Shown here in pieces: positions 46,252-54,955 of a stretch of DNA of 64,000 nt. Every line of letters begins with the position of its first letter. The first letter of the stretch is position 1. Below the pieces are notes generated by a model. That model was not told the DNA's origin and did not search any database. It saw only the letters and a list, made by a program, of their open reading frames with translations. The stretch lies in contig NZ_ATZE01000010.1 in the NCBI RefSeq assembly GCF_000428045.1, positions 109,807 to 173,806 on the forward strand. The letters run 5' to 3'. The position numbers and the translations under genes are program-made. Source of the stretch: Sedimenticola selenatireducens DSM 17993 (GTDB taxonomy: Bacteria; Pseudomonadota; Gammaproteobacteria; Chromatiales; Chromatiaceae).

Positions 46252-46277
46252 GTTATTTTGATCAAGATCAAAATAAC
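46252..46277. promoter_or_regulatory. Perfect FNR/Anr-type site
   Basis: TTGATCAAGATCAA at 46258-46271 matches the FNR consensus exactly. It sits in a larger palindrome with 12-bp perfect arms (GTTATTTTGATC and its complement) around AA. It lies between divergent menE (63 bp) and the diheme cytochrome gene (115 bp). Confidence 0.8.
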
Positions 46278-46391
46278 AGCAACCTGTTTTCTGTTCCAAT
46301 ACGGCCGAATTTTAGATTGCGTATCATACGGTTTTACTTCCGGTTACAGCAGCCCAATTGTTCTCCGACTGTTTTTGAGAAATCGATATCC

Positions 46392-47081
46392 ATGTTTCAT
46401 CCAAAAGCTCTGATTCCGTTTTCAGCTGTGTTAATGCTATGCCTTATCACCCCGCTGCAGGCACAAACCTACGACTATGATCCAGACAATGGCGAAGAGA
46501 TCAATGAACTCTGTTCCGGCTGCCACGGCGAGTTCGGCCAGGGCGGCAAGGATGGGGAGTATCCCCGGATTGCCTCACAGCCGCTTGAGTTTATCGCCAA
46601 CCAGCTGCGGCTGTTCCGCGATCGCAAGCGGAAAAACTTCGCCATGGTGGAGTATATCGATGATCGACAGTTGCCCGAGAGCGACATCTATGACATATCC
46701 CGCTATCTCTCCGAAATCACCCTGAAGACCCAGCTCGCGCCGGTGGACGAGAATGCCCCCGATTTCGACGCTTACGCCCGCCTGCTGGAATCGAAGATGA
46801 CCATGCAGATCCCCAAGGCCGAAGGTGATATCGAACGGGGGGAGAAAATTTACAACAAGGAGTGCGACTCCTGTCATGGCAAGGAGGGCTGGGGCAACCA
46901 CAAGAATGCCGGTCCTATGCTGGCCGGCCAGTACACCAACTATCTCTGGCGCCAGGTAAAACAGCTACGCACCAAACAGCGGATTCATGACGAGGATTCA
47001 CCCAACGATGAGCTGCTGAATGAGTTCAGTGACCAGGATCTGACGGATATCTTCGCTTATCTCTCGGTCATGGATGATTGA
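46392..47081 (+). CDS. Diheme c-type cytochrome
   Basis: The 229-residue exported protein has a signal peptide ending LQAQT and two heme c sites, CSGCHG near residue 41 and CDSCHG near residue 156. Each has a cytochrome c4-like surround (YPRIASQPLEFIANQL, GPMLAGQYTNYLWRQ). The ATG at 46392 begins a proper signal peptide. The frame upstream does not. The FNR-type site upstream suggests synthesis under low oxygen, perhaps as electron carrier to a nitrogen- or sulfur-oxide reductase. Confidence 0.85.
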   Translation: MFHPKALIPFSAVLMLCLITPLQAQTYDYDPDNGEEINELCSGCHGEFGQGGKDGEYPRIASQPLEFIANQLRLFRDRKRKNFAMVEYIDDRQLPESDIYDISRYLSEITLKTQLAPVDENAPDFDAYARLLESKMTMQIPKAEGDIERGEKIYNKECDSCHGKEGWGNHKNAGPMLAGQYTNYLWRQVKQLRTKQRIHDEDSPNDELLNEFSDQDLTDIFAYLSVMDD

Positions 47082-47106
47082 TAAAAGTCGTTCTCACTGA
47101 AACAGA

Positions 47107-47128
47107 GAGCCCGGCGTCAGCCGGGCTC
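47107..47128. terminator. Terminator between convergent genes
   Basis: A perfect 9-bp stem GAGCCCGGC / GCCGGGCTC with a 4-nt loop lies 25 bp after the cytochrome stop. Only a short T-rich tail (TCTTTA) follows. Confidence 0.65.
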
Positions 47129-47154
47129 GGTCTTTATAGCGGCTGCACCTTGAA

Positions 47155-47751
47155 TTACTGGCGCATGCGATTGGGGTTCCCGGGCACAAACTCGTCCGGC
47201 GTCAAATGGCCATCCCCATTGGCGTCAAAAGATTCAAAGCTGGGGGATGATCCCGCATTGCGCATGGGATAACCCTGTGCGGCCTTATCCGCCTGGCGTG
47301 CAGCGCGTGTCCGATCAAACTCCTCTGCCGTCACCACCCCGTCGCCGTTGCTATCAAAGTCGGCGAAGCTCGCCATTCCCCCGGCGCCACGGCCTGCCCC
47401 GCCCATGGGCCCCATCGGCCTGTTCATGCGATTTTCCTGCGTCTGCGACAGCTGACCTTTCAGCAACTCATTTTCACTCAGGTAACCATCGGCATCCGCA
47501 TCAAACTTCTCAAAGGTCGGTGCACTACCCAGGTTTCTCATCATGCCGCCCTGCTTGGCCCGTTCGCCAATCCGGGCATTGCGCGCGGCATAAAACTCAT
47601 CAGCGCTTATCCTGCCATCACCATTGCTGTCGTAGGCGGTAAAAGGAATTGGCCCCGGTGCGGGCATAGGCGGGGCCGCCATCAGCGCCCCGGCACCCAA
47701 TAGGGTGGTGATTGCCACTGCCAGTGTAAATACGCGTCTGTTGGTTTTCAT
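47155..47751 (-). CDS. Exported EF-hand calcium-binding protein
   Basis: The 198-residue protein has a signal peptide (hydrophobic about 8-25, ending LMAAP) and four EF-hand loops: DSNGDGRISADEF, DADADGYLSENEL, DSNGDGVVTAEEF and DANGDGHLTPDEF. Linkers are rich in Gly, Met and Pro. All four loops keep the calcium-binding acidic positions. A periplasmic calcium-binding role is likely; partners are unknown. Confidence 0.88.
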   Translation of the reverse strand: MKTNRRVFTLAVAITTLLGAGALMAAPPMPAPGPIPFTAYDSNGDGRISADEFYAARNARIGERAKQGGMMRNLGSAPTFEKFDADADGYLSENELLKGQLSQTQENRMNRPMGPMGGAGRGAGGMASFADFDSNGDGVVTAEEFDRTRAARQADKAAQGYPMRNAGSSPSFESFDANGDGHLTPDEFVPGNPNRMRQ

Positions 47752-47919
47752 TGCCTTACTCCTTTAATCGACTTCTCTTGCTGATTAATAGCTTAGGCCC
47801 GGCAGCTGAAACCAGGCTTAAAATAACGCGGATATTGAAAAAACTGTAAACTTTCGGCTAAATGCTCTACAACAGGCTCACACAACTCGTCAACCAACAG
47901 CCAGCTGAACTCAACCGCC

Positions 47920-48180
47920 ATGCGCATCTACATGCAGACCCTGCTCTCGCCCGAGCAACCGCTCCGCTATTACCACCTGCACCTGCAGCCCGATCTGCTG
48001 GGCGGCTGGAGCCTGGTGCGGGAATCGGGCATCCAGGGCACGCGGGGCCAGGTGACCAAGGAGCATTTTGACGAGCGGGAGGCGGCGGAGCGCACCCTGA
48101 TCAAACGGCGCGACATGCAGTTGAAGCGTGGCTACCGGGTGGTATTTCGCGAAGGCGCCCCGCGCGAGGCAAGCAGTTGA
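47920..48180 (+). CDS. Stand-alone WGR-domain protein
   Basis: The 86-residue protein consists almost entirely of one WGR-type domain: RYYHLHLQPDLLGGWSLVRE, then GTRGQ, and RDMQLKRGYRVVF at the end. WGR domains occur in poly(ADP-ribose) polymerases, where they bind DNA ends or neighbouring domains. Bacterial stand-alone forms have no assigned role. The ATG at 47932 is an alternative start. It converges on the kinase gene with a 6-bp gap. Confidence 0.75.
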   Translation: MRIYMQTLLSPEQPLRYYHLHLQPDLLGGWSLVRESGIQGTRGQVTKEHFDEREAAERTLIKRRDMQLKRGYRVVFREGAPREASS

Positions 48181-48186
48181 ACAGGA

Positions 48187-49512
48187 CTACAGCGGCAACC
48201 TGACCCGCACCTTCAGACCACCCAATTCCGGCGACAGCATAAATCCGATCTCACCCCCATAGAGCTTGACCATATCCTTGGCGATCGCCAATCCCAGACC
48301 ATGCCCGTCTACCGACTCGTCAATGCGCACGCCACGCTCGGTCAGTTGGGCCAGCGCCTCGGGCGACACGCCGGGACCATCATCTTCCACCTCGATAATA
48401 ATCGCATCCCGCTGCTCAATCACACAGCGCACCTTTCCCTCGGCCCATTTACAGGCGTTATCCAGCAGATTGCCCAGCAGTTCCAGCATATCTTCCCGGT
48501 CGACCGAAAGCGGCCCCGACTCGGGAACCTCGCAATCAATATGCAACTCTTTCTCATGATGAATCTGTCGCAGTACGCGCACCAGTTGGGGCATCTCCAG
48601 GGCGGCATTGAAGCGCCCACCGGAGATCCCCGAACCAGCCAGACGAGCCCTCTTCATCTCCCGCTCCATCAATTGCCGGACCCGGGACAACTGAAGCTTC
48701 ATGGCGGATTTCAGTTCAGGGTGGGGCACCATCTCGTCACTGTCCAGTTGTTGTTGCAACAGATTAATGGGGCCCTTGAAGGCATGAGAGAGGTTTCCGA
48801 GCCCCTTGCGCGAGTGCTCCAGCCGCTGTTGAAACAGCTCCAGCAGATGATTGAACTGATCGACCAGCGGACCCACCTCTGCCGGCACGTCGGTGGAGAG
48901 AGTGTCGACCTCCCCTCGTTCCAGCCGGGCCATATCCTCCCTGACCCGTTCCAGTCGTCCCATGGCACTGCGCACGATCAACTGCTGGCCGATAAACAAC
49001 AGCAGGGTAATAATCAGCGTTAACGTCACAAACAACCACTCAAACTGCACCACACGCTGATTCAGCGGCGTCATGTCCTCAGCCACCGCAACCGAGAAGA
49101 TCTGCCCCTGCTTGTTATAACCGGCAGCCCAGACCAGCAGTTCCTGGTCCGCCGGACCCGGCATGCGCCACTGCCCCTGACTGCCGGGGGCAAACTGTGG
49201 AATATCCAGTTGCTCGTCCCATAAAGAACGGGAGCTGACTTTTTTGCCATCCGGAAAGCTGATCTGGTAATAGTGACCGGAGAGGGGCTGGTCGTAGATG
49301 GCATCAATACGGCGCCAGCGCACCACTGGCCGCTCGGAGCCATCCAGCCGCATCGCCGCCAGTACAGCCTCGGCATCGTGCTCCAGCCGGGAGGCGACGA
49401 AATGGTCGGTCAGGCTGTGTATCGCCTGGACACCACCCCACCACATCACCCCGAACAGCAGCACCAGTCCCAGTGCCAGCTCCAACCTCAGTTGTAAACC
49501 GAGGGACCTCAT
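48187..49512 (-). CDS. Sensor histidine kinase (PhoQ-like)
   Basis: The 441-residue kinase has a transmembrane helix near 12-32, a periplasmic part, a second helix near 160-180, a HAMP-like linker, the phospho-acceptor His in LSHAFKGPINLL near residue 245, and an ATPase domain with LLGNLLDNACKWAE, DDGPGVSP and DGHGLGLAI. It overlaps the regulator gene by four bases. The PepSY gene in the same operon is typical of two-component systems that answer metal or envelope signals. Confidence 0.88.
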   Translation of the reverse strand: MRSLGLQLRLELALGLVLLFGVMWWGGVQAIHSLTDHFVASRLEHDAEAVLAAMRLDGSERPVVRWRRIDAIYDQPLSGHYYQISFPDGKKVSSRSLWDEQLDIPQFAPGSQGQWRMPGPADQELLVWAAGYNKQGQIFSVAVAEDMTPLNQRVVQFEWLFVTLTLIITLLLFIGQQLIVRSAMGRLERVREDMARLERGEVDTLSTDVPAEVGPLVDQFNHLLELFQQRLEHSRKGLGNLSHAFKGPINLLQQQLDSDEMVPHPELKSAMKLQLSRVRQLMEREMKRARLAGSGISGGRFNAALEMPQLVRVLRQIHHEKELHIDCEVPESGPLSVDREDMLELLGNLLDNACKWAEGKVRCVIEQRDAIIIEVEDDGPGVSPEALAQLTERGVRIDESVDGHGLGLAIAKDMVKLYGGEIGFMLSPELGGLKVRVRLPL

Positions 49513-50177
49513 CCGGCATCACCCCGAAACAGATAACCCTGTCCCCGCCGGGTCTCGATGCGCTCCTTGCCGATGCGTTCGCGCAGCCGGCGGATATAGA
49601 CCTCGATCAGATTGCTGTCACGATCGAAATCCTGCTCATAGACATGTTCGGTCAGCCGGGTCTTGGAGAGTATCTGGCCGGGGTGCAGCATGAAATAACG
49701 CAGTAGCCGAAATTCGGTACCGGTCAGGTCAATGGCACGCCCATCCGGTAATACCACCTGCTGGTGCGCTTCATCCAGCTGCAAGCCACCCTGCTTCAGC
49801 TCATGGGCAGGCTGACCCGCGCTACGCCGTACCAGGGCCAGCAGACGGGCCACCAGCTCCTCTACATGGAACGGCTTGCCCAGGTAGTCATCCGCCCCTG
49901 CCTTAAAGCCATCCACCCGCTCATGCCAGGCATCCCGTGCGGTGAGCACCAGCACCGGAAATGGATTTTCATGCGATCGCCAGTTGGCCAGTACCTCAAG
50001 CCCGGGCCGCTGTGGCAGCCCCAGGTCCAGCACCACCACGTCATAGGGCTCCTCATCACCCATGAATTCACCATCGATGCCGTTATCAGCCACATCGACA
50101 GCAAAACCGGCCCGCCTCAGGGCCGGTTTCAACCGGGCGACCAGTTCGGCGTCATCCTCAACCAGCAGCAGTCGCAT
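49509..50177 (-). CDS. OmpR-family response regulator
   Basis: The 222-residue regulator has a receiver domain (phospho-acceptor Asp in VVVLDLGLPQRPG near residue 51, Lys in LGKPF near 101) and a C-terminal winged helix (GTEFRLLRYFMLHPGQILSK, then DSNLIEVYIRRLRERIG). The start at 50177 (MRLLLVEDD) begins the domain. An ATG at 50186 in the same frame overlaps the PepSY gene and is possible. The order pepSY-regulator-kinase on one strand indicates an operon. Confidence 0.9.
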   Translation of the reverse strand: MRLLLVEDDAELVARLKPALRRAGFAVDVADNGIDGEFMGDEEPYDVVVLDLGLPQRPGLEVLANWRSHENPFPVLVLTARDAWHERVDGFKAGADDYLGKPFHVEELVARLLALVRRSAGQPAHELKQGGLQLDEAHQQVVLPDGRAIDLTGTEFRLLRYFMLHPGQILSKTRLTEHVYEQDFDRDSNLIEVYIRRLRERIGKERIETRRGQGYLFRGDAG

Positions 50178-50178
50178 C

Positions 50179-50469
50179 TCAATCATCCAGCTCGCGTTTC
50201 AGCAGTTCACCGGTCGCCGCATCCAGCTTCAGCTCCCACACCTTGCCTTCAGTGTCCAGGAGTTCGACCTCATAGATCACCCTGTTCTTTTTCTGCTCCA
50301 ACTTGATCTCCAGCAGGCGCCCCGGATACTCATCACGAATATTATTCAGTATCTGCTCCAGAGGCAGGATTTCGCCTGACTCAAGCAGCGCCTTGGCCCG
50401 TTCGTGGTCACTTGCCGCAATCACCAACAATGGCAGCAGCAGCGCAACAATAATTAAAAGACGTTTCAT
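50179..50469 (-). CDS. Exported PepSY-domain protein
   Basis: The 96-residue protein has a signal peptide (KRLLIIVALLLPLLVIA) and one PepSY domain (ILPLEQILNNIRDEYPGRLLEI, then VYEVELL-like and WELKLDAATGELL). PepSY proteins are thought to modulate envelope proteases or sensors. It is the first gene of a three-gene operon with the regulator and kinase. The ATG at 50469 is better spaced from AGGG than the one three bases upstream. Confidence 0.85.
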   Translation of the reverse strand: MKRLLIIVALLLPLLVIAASDHERAKALLESGEILPLEQILNNIRDEYPGRLLEIKLEQKKNRVIYEVELLDTEGKVWELKLDAATGELLKRELDD

Positions 50470-50783
50470 CATGATACCCTCTATCCTGCACCCCATGCAG
50501 ACTCAAGACAATCTTCGCCGGGTGATTTTTGCCTGCGGCAGACCCGCCCAACCCTGTTGATTCACAGGATAGGCCGGCCAGATGAAATCAAGCTGAAAGC
50601 ACAGACAGTGCGGCGCTGTTTACTTCCCGGTAACACGGATAGTATTTACAGGGCGATCTTGTAGGCCGGTCAGGTGTGATCTAGGCTTATATTAATAATC
50701 CCTAACAATCAGACATCAGGAGCGCATCACCTTTCGATGTAACATGATGATGTAGCCCCTCTCACCCAGAGCAGGAGCTAACC

Positions 50784-50996
50784 ATGACGACGACAATTAC
50801 CGGTGCATTCACCTCAATGGATACCATCCGCAATACCATGGAAGATCTCCTCGCCAACGGCATTGACCGGGAAAAGATGTTTGCCGACAGCGAGCATACC
50901 GAACTGAAGGTCATGATCCCGGACGATATAGAGAACGAAGTGCTGGAGATCATTCAACGCCATAGACCGGTCGAAATGGCCTCCTATCACCGCTAA
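50784..50996 (+). CDS. Small protein of unknown function
   Basis: The 70-residue protein starts MTTTITGAFTSMDTIRNTME and seems to form a beta-alpha-beta unit, resembling small proteins that flip strand and helix around a TGAF/SMD start, such as stress-protein 17M-like domains. The acidic middle part contains DREKMFADSEHTE. AGAGCAGGAGC at 50767-50777 is its ribosome binding site. No function can be assigned. It converges on the GTPase gene. Confidence 0.65.
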   Translation: MTTTITGAFTSMDTIRNTMEDLLANGIDREKMFADSEHTELKVMIPDDIENEVLEIIQRHRPVEMASYHR

Positions 50997-51013
50997 CCCC
51001 GACGCCGCTGAAA

Positions 51014-52402
51014 CTAGCCCACCAACTGCAGGTAGAGCCAGTCACGCAACCGTTCCGCGGCCTGGCCCTGCGGACCCTGCTTCACCAGTTGCCGGCACTG
51101 TTTCAGCAGCCGCACCTGGGTCTTCAGCTCCAGCGACTGCATGCGGTTCAGCCCATCCTCGCGGATCGTCAGCCGTTCGCGGTCGGCATGGCTGCGTGAG
51201 AGCATCGCCCGTGCATGACTCAGGGCGCGACCCAGAATCACGAAGGCAAAGTTGGGATCTTTCACCGGACCCAGCAGATGCTTTTCGGCGCTGAACTGCA
51301 GCCAGGGTGGCAACTGTTGTTTCAGCCAGTCCAGCCCGAACCAGCCGGACAGGCCACCCAGCACACCACCGCTGATCGCCCCGGTGAGCAGCGAGGCACC
51401 ACCGAGTCCGACATCCGCCAGCAGCCCTATCGCCGCGCCCGCACCGGCGCTGACCAGCACCAGCTGATTTTTCTCCAACCCCCAGAGGGTCCACTGGGAT
51501 TCATCCATCAACTCACTTTGATGCACCTCCAGCTGGCCGATATCCGACTCCAGCCGGCGGTACAGGAACAGCGCCTCCAACTGCTGCTGCCCTTCCCGCT
51601 CCATACGGTTTAGGTGTTGATTGAAGCGGGTGATTTCATCCGACAATAACCTGGGCAATTGCGCCTGAGCCGCCTGCTCCAACCGGTTGCTTGACTGTTG
51701 ATAGGTGAGCAGACGATAGAGGTTTTCCACCAGGATGCGCGCCGCCTGTTGCAACTTCAGTTGGCGATAGCGTTCCAGTTGTTCAATCGCCTGGGCAAAC
51801 CCTTGTCCCTGGTGCGCATCCAGCTCGCCAAAGGTGCGCAACAGTTGCAGGTGCTGGTCGAAGCTGGCGTGCAGCGGATCAAACAGCCGAACCAGGCTGA
51901 AATACTGGTTCAGCGCCTGCTGCCACTGTGCCACGTAGGTATCACCACCGATCGGATTGATCAGCGCCAGGCGCGGTCGACCGGTCCAGCGCAGGATCTC
52001 CATCTCGGTCTCGTACTCCGGACTGTAGGGCAGTGAACCATCCACCACGTAGATAATTCCGGCGCCCCTGATGATGGGCGTCAGCAGTTCCACCTCGTCG
52101 ACAAACTGCCCGCTTCCGCAGAACGCTTCGACAAATTCCGCCACCCGGGCCGGTCGCTGATCCGCCGCCAGCTCTTGTGCATTCAGCCAGGCCAGGCATT
52201 TACCGGCGCGCTGAAAACCCGGCGTATCCACCAATTCAAACACGGTGCGGTTATCCAGTTTCAGGGTGAAGTGCTGCGCCACCCGGGTGGTACCGGAGAG
52301 GGGCGATATCTGCACCTGATCATTCTGGGTCAGGGCAGCCACCACCGACGACTTGCCCTTGTTGGGATGCCCCACCACCGCCATGACCGGGTAATCAGGC
52401 AT
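51014..52402 (-). CDS. DUF3482 GTPase-like protein
   Basis: The 462-residue protein has an Era-like GTPase domain: G1 GHPNKGKSSV near residue 10, G2/G3 with SGTTRV and DTPGF near residue 55. The DUF3482 region includes a Gly-rich hydrophobic stretch (GAGAAIGLLADVGLGGASLL) that may insert into membrane. DUF3482 genes usually follow DUF2868 genes, as here, with an eight-base overlap. The process served by the pair is unknown. Confidence 0.85.
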   Translation of the reverse strand: MPDYPVMAVVGHPNKGKSSVVAALTQNDQVQISPLSGTTRVAQHFTLKLDNRTVFELVDTPGFQRAGKCLAWLNAQELAADQRPARVAEFVEAFCGSGQFVDEVELLTPIIRGAGIIYVVDGSLPYSPEYETEMEILRWTGRPRLALINPIGGDTYVAQWQQALNQYFSLVRLFDPLHASFDQHLQLLRTFGELDAHQGQGFAQAIEQLERYRQLKLQQAARILVENLYRLLTYQQSSNRLEQAAQAQLPRLLSDEITRFNQHLNRMEREGQQQLEALFLYRRLESDIGQLEVHQSELMDESQWTLWGLEKNQLVLVSAGAGAAIGLLADVGLGGASLLTGAISGGVLGGLSGWFGLDWLKQQLPPWLQFSAEKHLLGPVKDPNFAFVILGRALSHARAMLSRSHADRERLTIREDGLNRMQSLELKTQVRLLKQCRQLVKQGPQGQAAERLRDWLYLQLVG

Positions 52403-53744
52403 GCACCACCCCGTCCGGCACCCGGCCACTGACCAGATGAAATCGGTCCGGGATCTGCCGCATAAAGGGTTGCCAGGATTGGATCAGCCTGCTTTGGCGT
52501 GCCTCATCCATACCGCTCAGCGGGACCGGCCAGAGGAACAGGCGGCTGCGCTGTTGCCCCAGCAGTTGGCAGAGATCGGCCAGCTCGCCGGTGGGTGGTT
52601 CCCACCCTTTGCAGAGCAGCAGCAGAGGCTCATCGGGCAGCTCCGCGAACGATGTCTGCACCTCATCAGCCGATGTTCCGCTATCCAGTTCGATCCACAC
52701 CGCATCCGACCCTTCTCCCACCAGCTGTTCACGCAGTGGCCCGATCAGCTCATCCGGCCAGAGGCCCCAGCAGACAATCTGCCCATAGCGACGGGTCAAT
52801 GATTCCGTCTCGCTGACTGCATCGACGGCTTCACGCTGATCGACCGCTTCCATCTCCTGGTCGATCAATCCGGTCGTCAGGCGTTGCCGCAGCCCGCTGA
52901 TCAGCGCGTCATTGTCGCACACCCGATCGTGCATTCTGATCAGGCGAAAACGGGCCAGAGCGGTCGTGAACAGCCGCGGCAGCAACACATATACCAGCAG
53001 ACACATCAGCAGGAATCGCCACCACTGACCGAACAGGGCAGGCTGCTCAGCGGCCAGCGGGGCGGCGCGGAAATAGTGGGTCTGTTCGATCAACTCAAGG
53101 GACGGCACCGCCGCCGGCCAGAGTGTCCGCCAGGGCCAGGCCAGCGTGCTGGTGACCTGATGAATCACGCCGCCGCCCAGGTCCAGGGTCGAAGACCAGC
53201 CGAAGGCGAGATCGGTCATCAGCAGATAGAGCAGAAAGGCGATCAGCATGCCGATGGAAAACAGCAGTGACAGCTGCTGACCCAGGGCGATCACGGTCTG
53301 CTTCAGCAGCGACCGCAGGGCAGCTGGAAAACTCCCCGATGGCAGGCGATGTTCATACAGGGTGCGCAGGGGAAACGGCACCTGGGCGGTGGTGAAAAAG
53401 AGTGCCAGCAGCCACCAGGCAAAGGGCAATAGCACGGCGAGCGACAGGAACCAAAGCAGATTGATCCGCTGAAACGGCTGAAAGACTAGCAGTCCGGCCA
53501 TCAGCGCAAAGCCGAATACCAGGGCGGCCACACAGCCCCCATAGACAAGCAGGGTGCTGCTGCCGACCGGCGACCCTCCCCACTGCTGCAACCAGCCGTG
53601 CAACAGCCGCCAGGCTGACTGCTCCGGCTGCGCCAGCGCCCAACTGCGATCCCGCTTGTGCAGGGTCTGCCAGTCGACCGTGCGCTCGCTCTCCAGATGC
53701 CGGCGCAACTGAATCAACAGCAGACTTTTGTCCCAGATATCCAT
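52395..53744 (-). CDS. DUF2868 membrane protein
   Basis: The 449-residue protein has several membrane segments (about 65-90, 95-115, 155-180 and 250-268) and a soluble C-terminal half (YGQIVCWGLWPDELIG). This matches DUF2868, the regular partner of the DUF3482 GTPase encoded next. The two are translationally coupled and probably form a membrane-associated complex. Confidence 0.82.
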   Translation of the reverse strand: MDIWDKSLLLIQLRRHLESERTVDWQTLHKRDRSWALAQPEQSAWRLLHGWLQQWGGSPVGSSTLLVYGGCVAALVFGFALMAGLLVFQPFQRINLLWFLSLAVLLPFAWWLLALFFTTAQVPFPLRTLYEHRLPSGSFPAALRSLLKQTVIALGQQLSLLFSIGMLIAFLLYLLMTDLAFGWSSTLDLGGGVIHQVTSTLAWPWRTLWPAAVPSLELIEQTHYFRAAPLAAEQPALFGQWWRFLLMCLLVYVLLPRLFTTALARFRLIRMHDRVCDNDALISGLRQRLTTGLIDQEMEAVDQREAVDAVSETESLTRRYGQIVCWGLWPDELIGPLREQLVGEGSDAVWIELDSGTSADEVQTSFAELPDEPLLLLCKGWEPPTGELADLCQLLGQQRSRLFLWPVPLSGMDEARQSRLIQSWQPFMRQIPDRFHLVSGRVPDGVVHA

Positions 53745-54065
53745 ATTATTTTCAGAAATGACTTTTTCAATTTTTATCTTTTGAGTAACTGCTTACCCTC
53801 ATCACTCATAGCTCCCATAAATTGCATTGTAACCGCCAAGGACGCCAAGAACGCCAAGAAAAAGCCTCGGTTTTCCTTTGTGTGCTTCGCGTTCCTGGCG
53901 GTTATCTGCTTTTTGCCGAGCATATCTCTGTGCTCTCTGTATGCGGACTGGGGCGAGTAGTCACTCTTTTGAAATGTATCCAGCAGGTTATCACAGCGCA
54001 TCATTGATTCCAGCCCGTTGATACTGCTGTTACTATTCCCCCACCTTCCACCACCGTGACTATCC
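53745..54065. other. Intergenic region with an inverted-repeat element
   Basis: This 321-bp gap holds no gene. It carries the inverted repeat at 53830-53906 (listed separately), plus AT-rich sequence on the left that likely contains the DUF2868 promoter. Confidence 0.5.
53830..53906. repeat. Inverted repeat of ACGCCAAG words
   Basis: The left arm begins TAACCGCCAAGGACGCCAAG and the right arm is its imperfect inverted copy, ending GGCGGTTATC. The arms have the same word structure as the element at 17318-17537 but are only about 77 bp end to end. It would fold as a long hairpin. Confidence 0.65.
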
Positions 54066-54860
54066 ATGCCCCAGAGCGGACAACTGCTTCACCACTGCCG
54101 GGACGAATGGGGAGACCTCTCGGTCCACCAGGACGCCGGCCGGCGCATGCTCTGTTTCGGCAACACGGTTGAGCAGAGTTGCATCGACATCCATCAGCCC
54201 GCCCGGCTCTGCCACCATTACACCCAGGTGATGATGCTCGGTTTCCTGCTGGCCCCGACAGTCCGACACTGCACCCTGCTGGGACTGGGTGCCGGCGCAC
54301 TGGCGCAGGCCGTGCTGGCACACCACAGCGGCTGTAAAATCGACGCAGTCGAGATGCGGCCCAAGGTAGTGGAGCTGGCGCAAACCTGGTTTGCACTGCC
54401 CGATGACAAGCGGCTGCGCCTGCACCCGAAGGATGCCTGGGAGTACCTGAACCACAACCCCGTCCCGACCGACCTGATACTGACCGATCTTTACCTCGGT
54501 GAAGGGATGAACGAGCTGCAGGCGCGGCAACACTTCCTGGCCGCCTGCCGCGGCGCATTGAAACCGAACGGCATATTGATCTGCAACTACTGGTTGAAGA
54601 GCAGCCTGACCAGCCATGCGCTGAACGAGGCGTTACAGACCGTGTTTGATCAACAGGTAATGACCCTCAGCATACCGGATGGCAACTGTATCGCATTCGC
54701 CTTTGATGGTGGCATCCCGCGATTGCATTCCAAGCAGTTTATGCAGGCGGCGGAGGCGCTGGGGAAAAACATGGACATACCGCTGCAAAAACATGCCCGG
54801 GCGCTGCTGCACGAGAACCGGCAGGCGTTTCGTCATTCACGTCTGATCGAACTGAAGTAA
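54066..54860 (+). CDS. Spermidine-synthase-like methyltransferase-fold protein
   Basis: The 264-residue protein has a Rossmann AdoMet-binding core (TLLGLGAGALAQ near residue 90, IDAVEMRPKVVELA near residue 113, DLILTDLY near residue 150) in the arrangement of polyamine aminopropyltransferase-like proteins. These short forms without the N-terminal tetramer domain are often annotated as spermidine synthase but have not been shown to make it. No speD gene is nearby. Confidence 0.75.
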   Translation: MPQSGQLLHHCRDEWGDLSVHQDAGRRMLCFGNTVEQSCIDIHQPARLCHHYTQVMMLGFLLAPTVRHCTLLGLGAGALAQAVLAHHSGCKIDAVEMRPKVVELAQTWFALPDDKRLRLHPKDAWEYLNHNPVPTDLILTDLYLGEGMNELQARQHFLAACRGALKPNGILICNYWLKSSLTSHALNEALQTVFDQQVMTLSIPDGNCIAFAFDGGIPRLHSKQFMQAAEALGKNMDIPLQKHARALLHENRQAFRHSRLIELK

Positions 54861-54955
54861 TTCATTCGTCGGGTTACGCCTTTGGCGAACCCGACCTACC
54901 GTGAAGCGGCAGATCGGGTTAACGCCACTAGCGCCCACAATTGAATCAAAAATGA

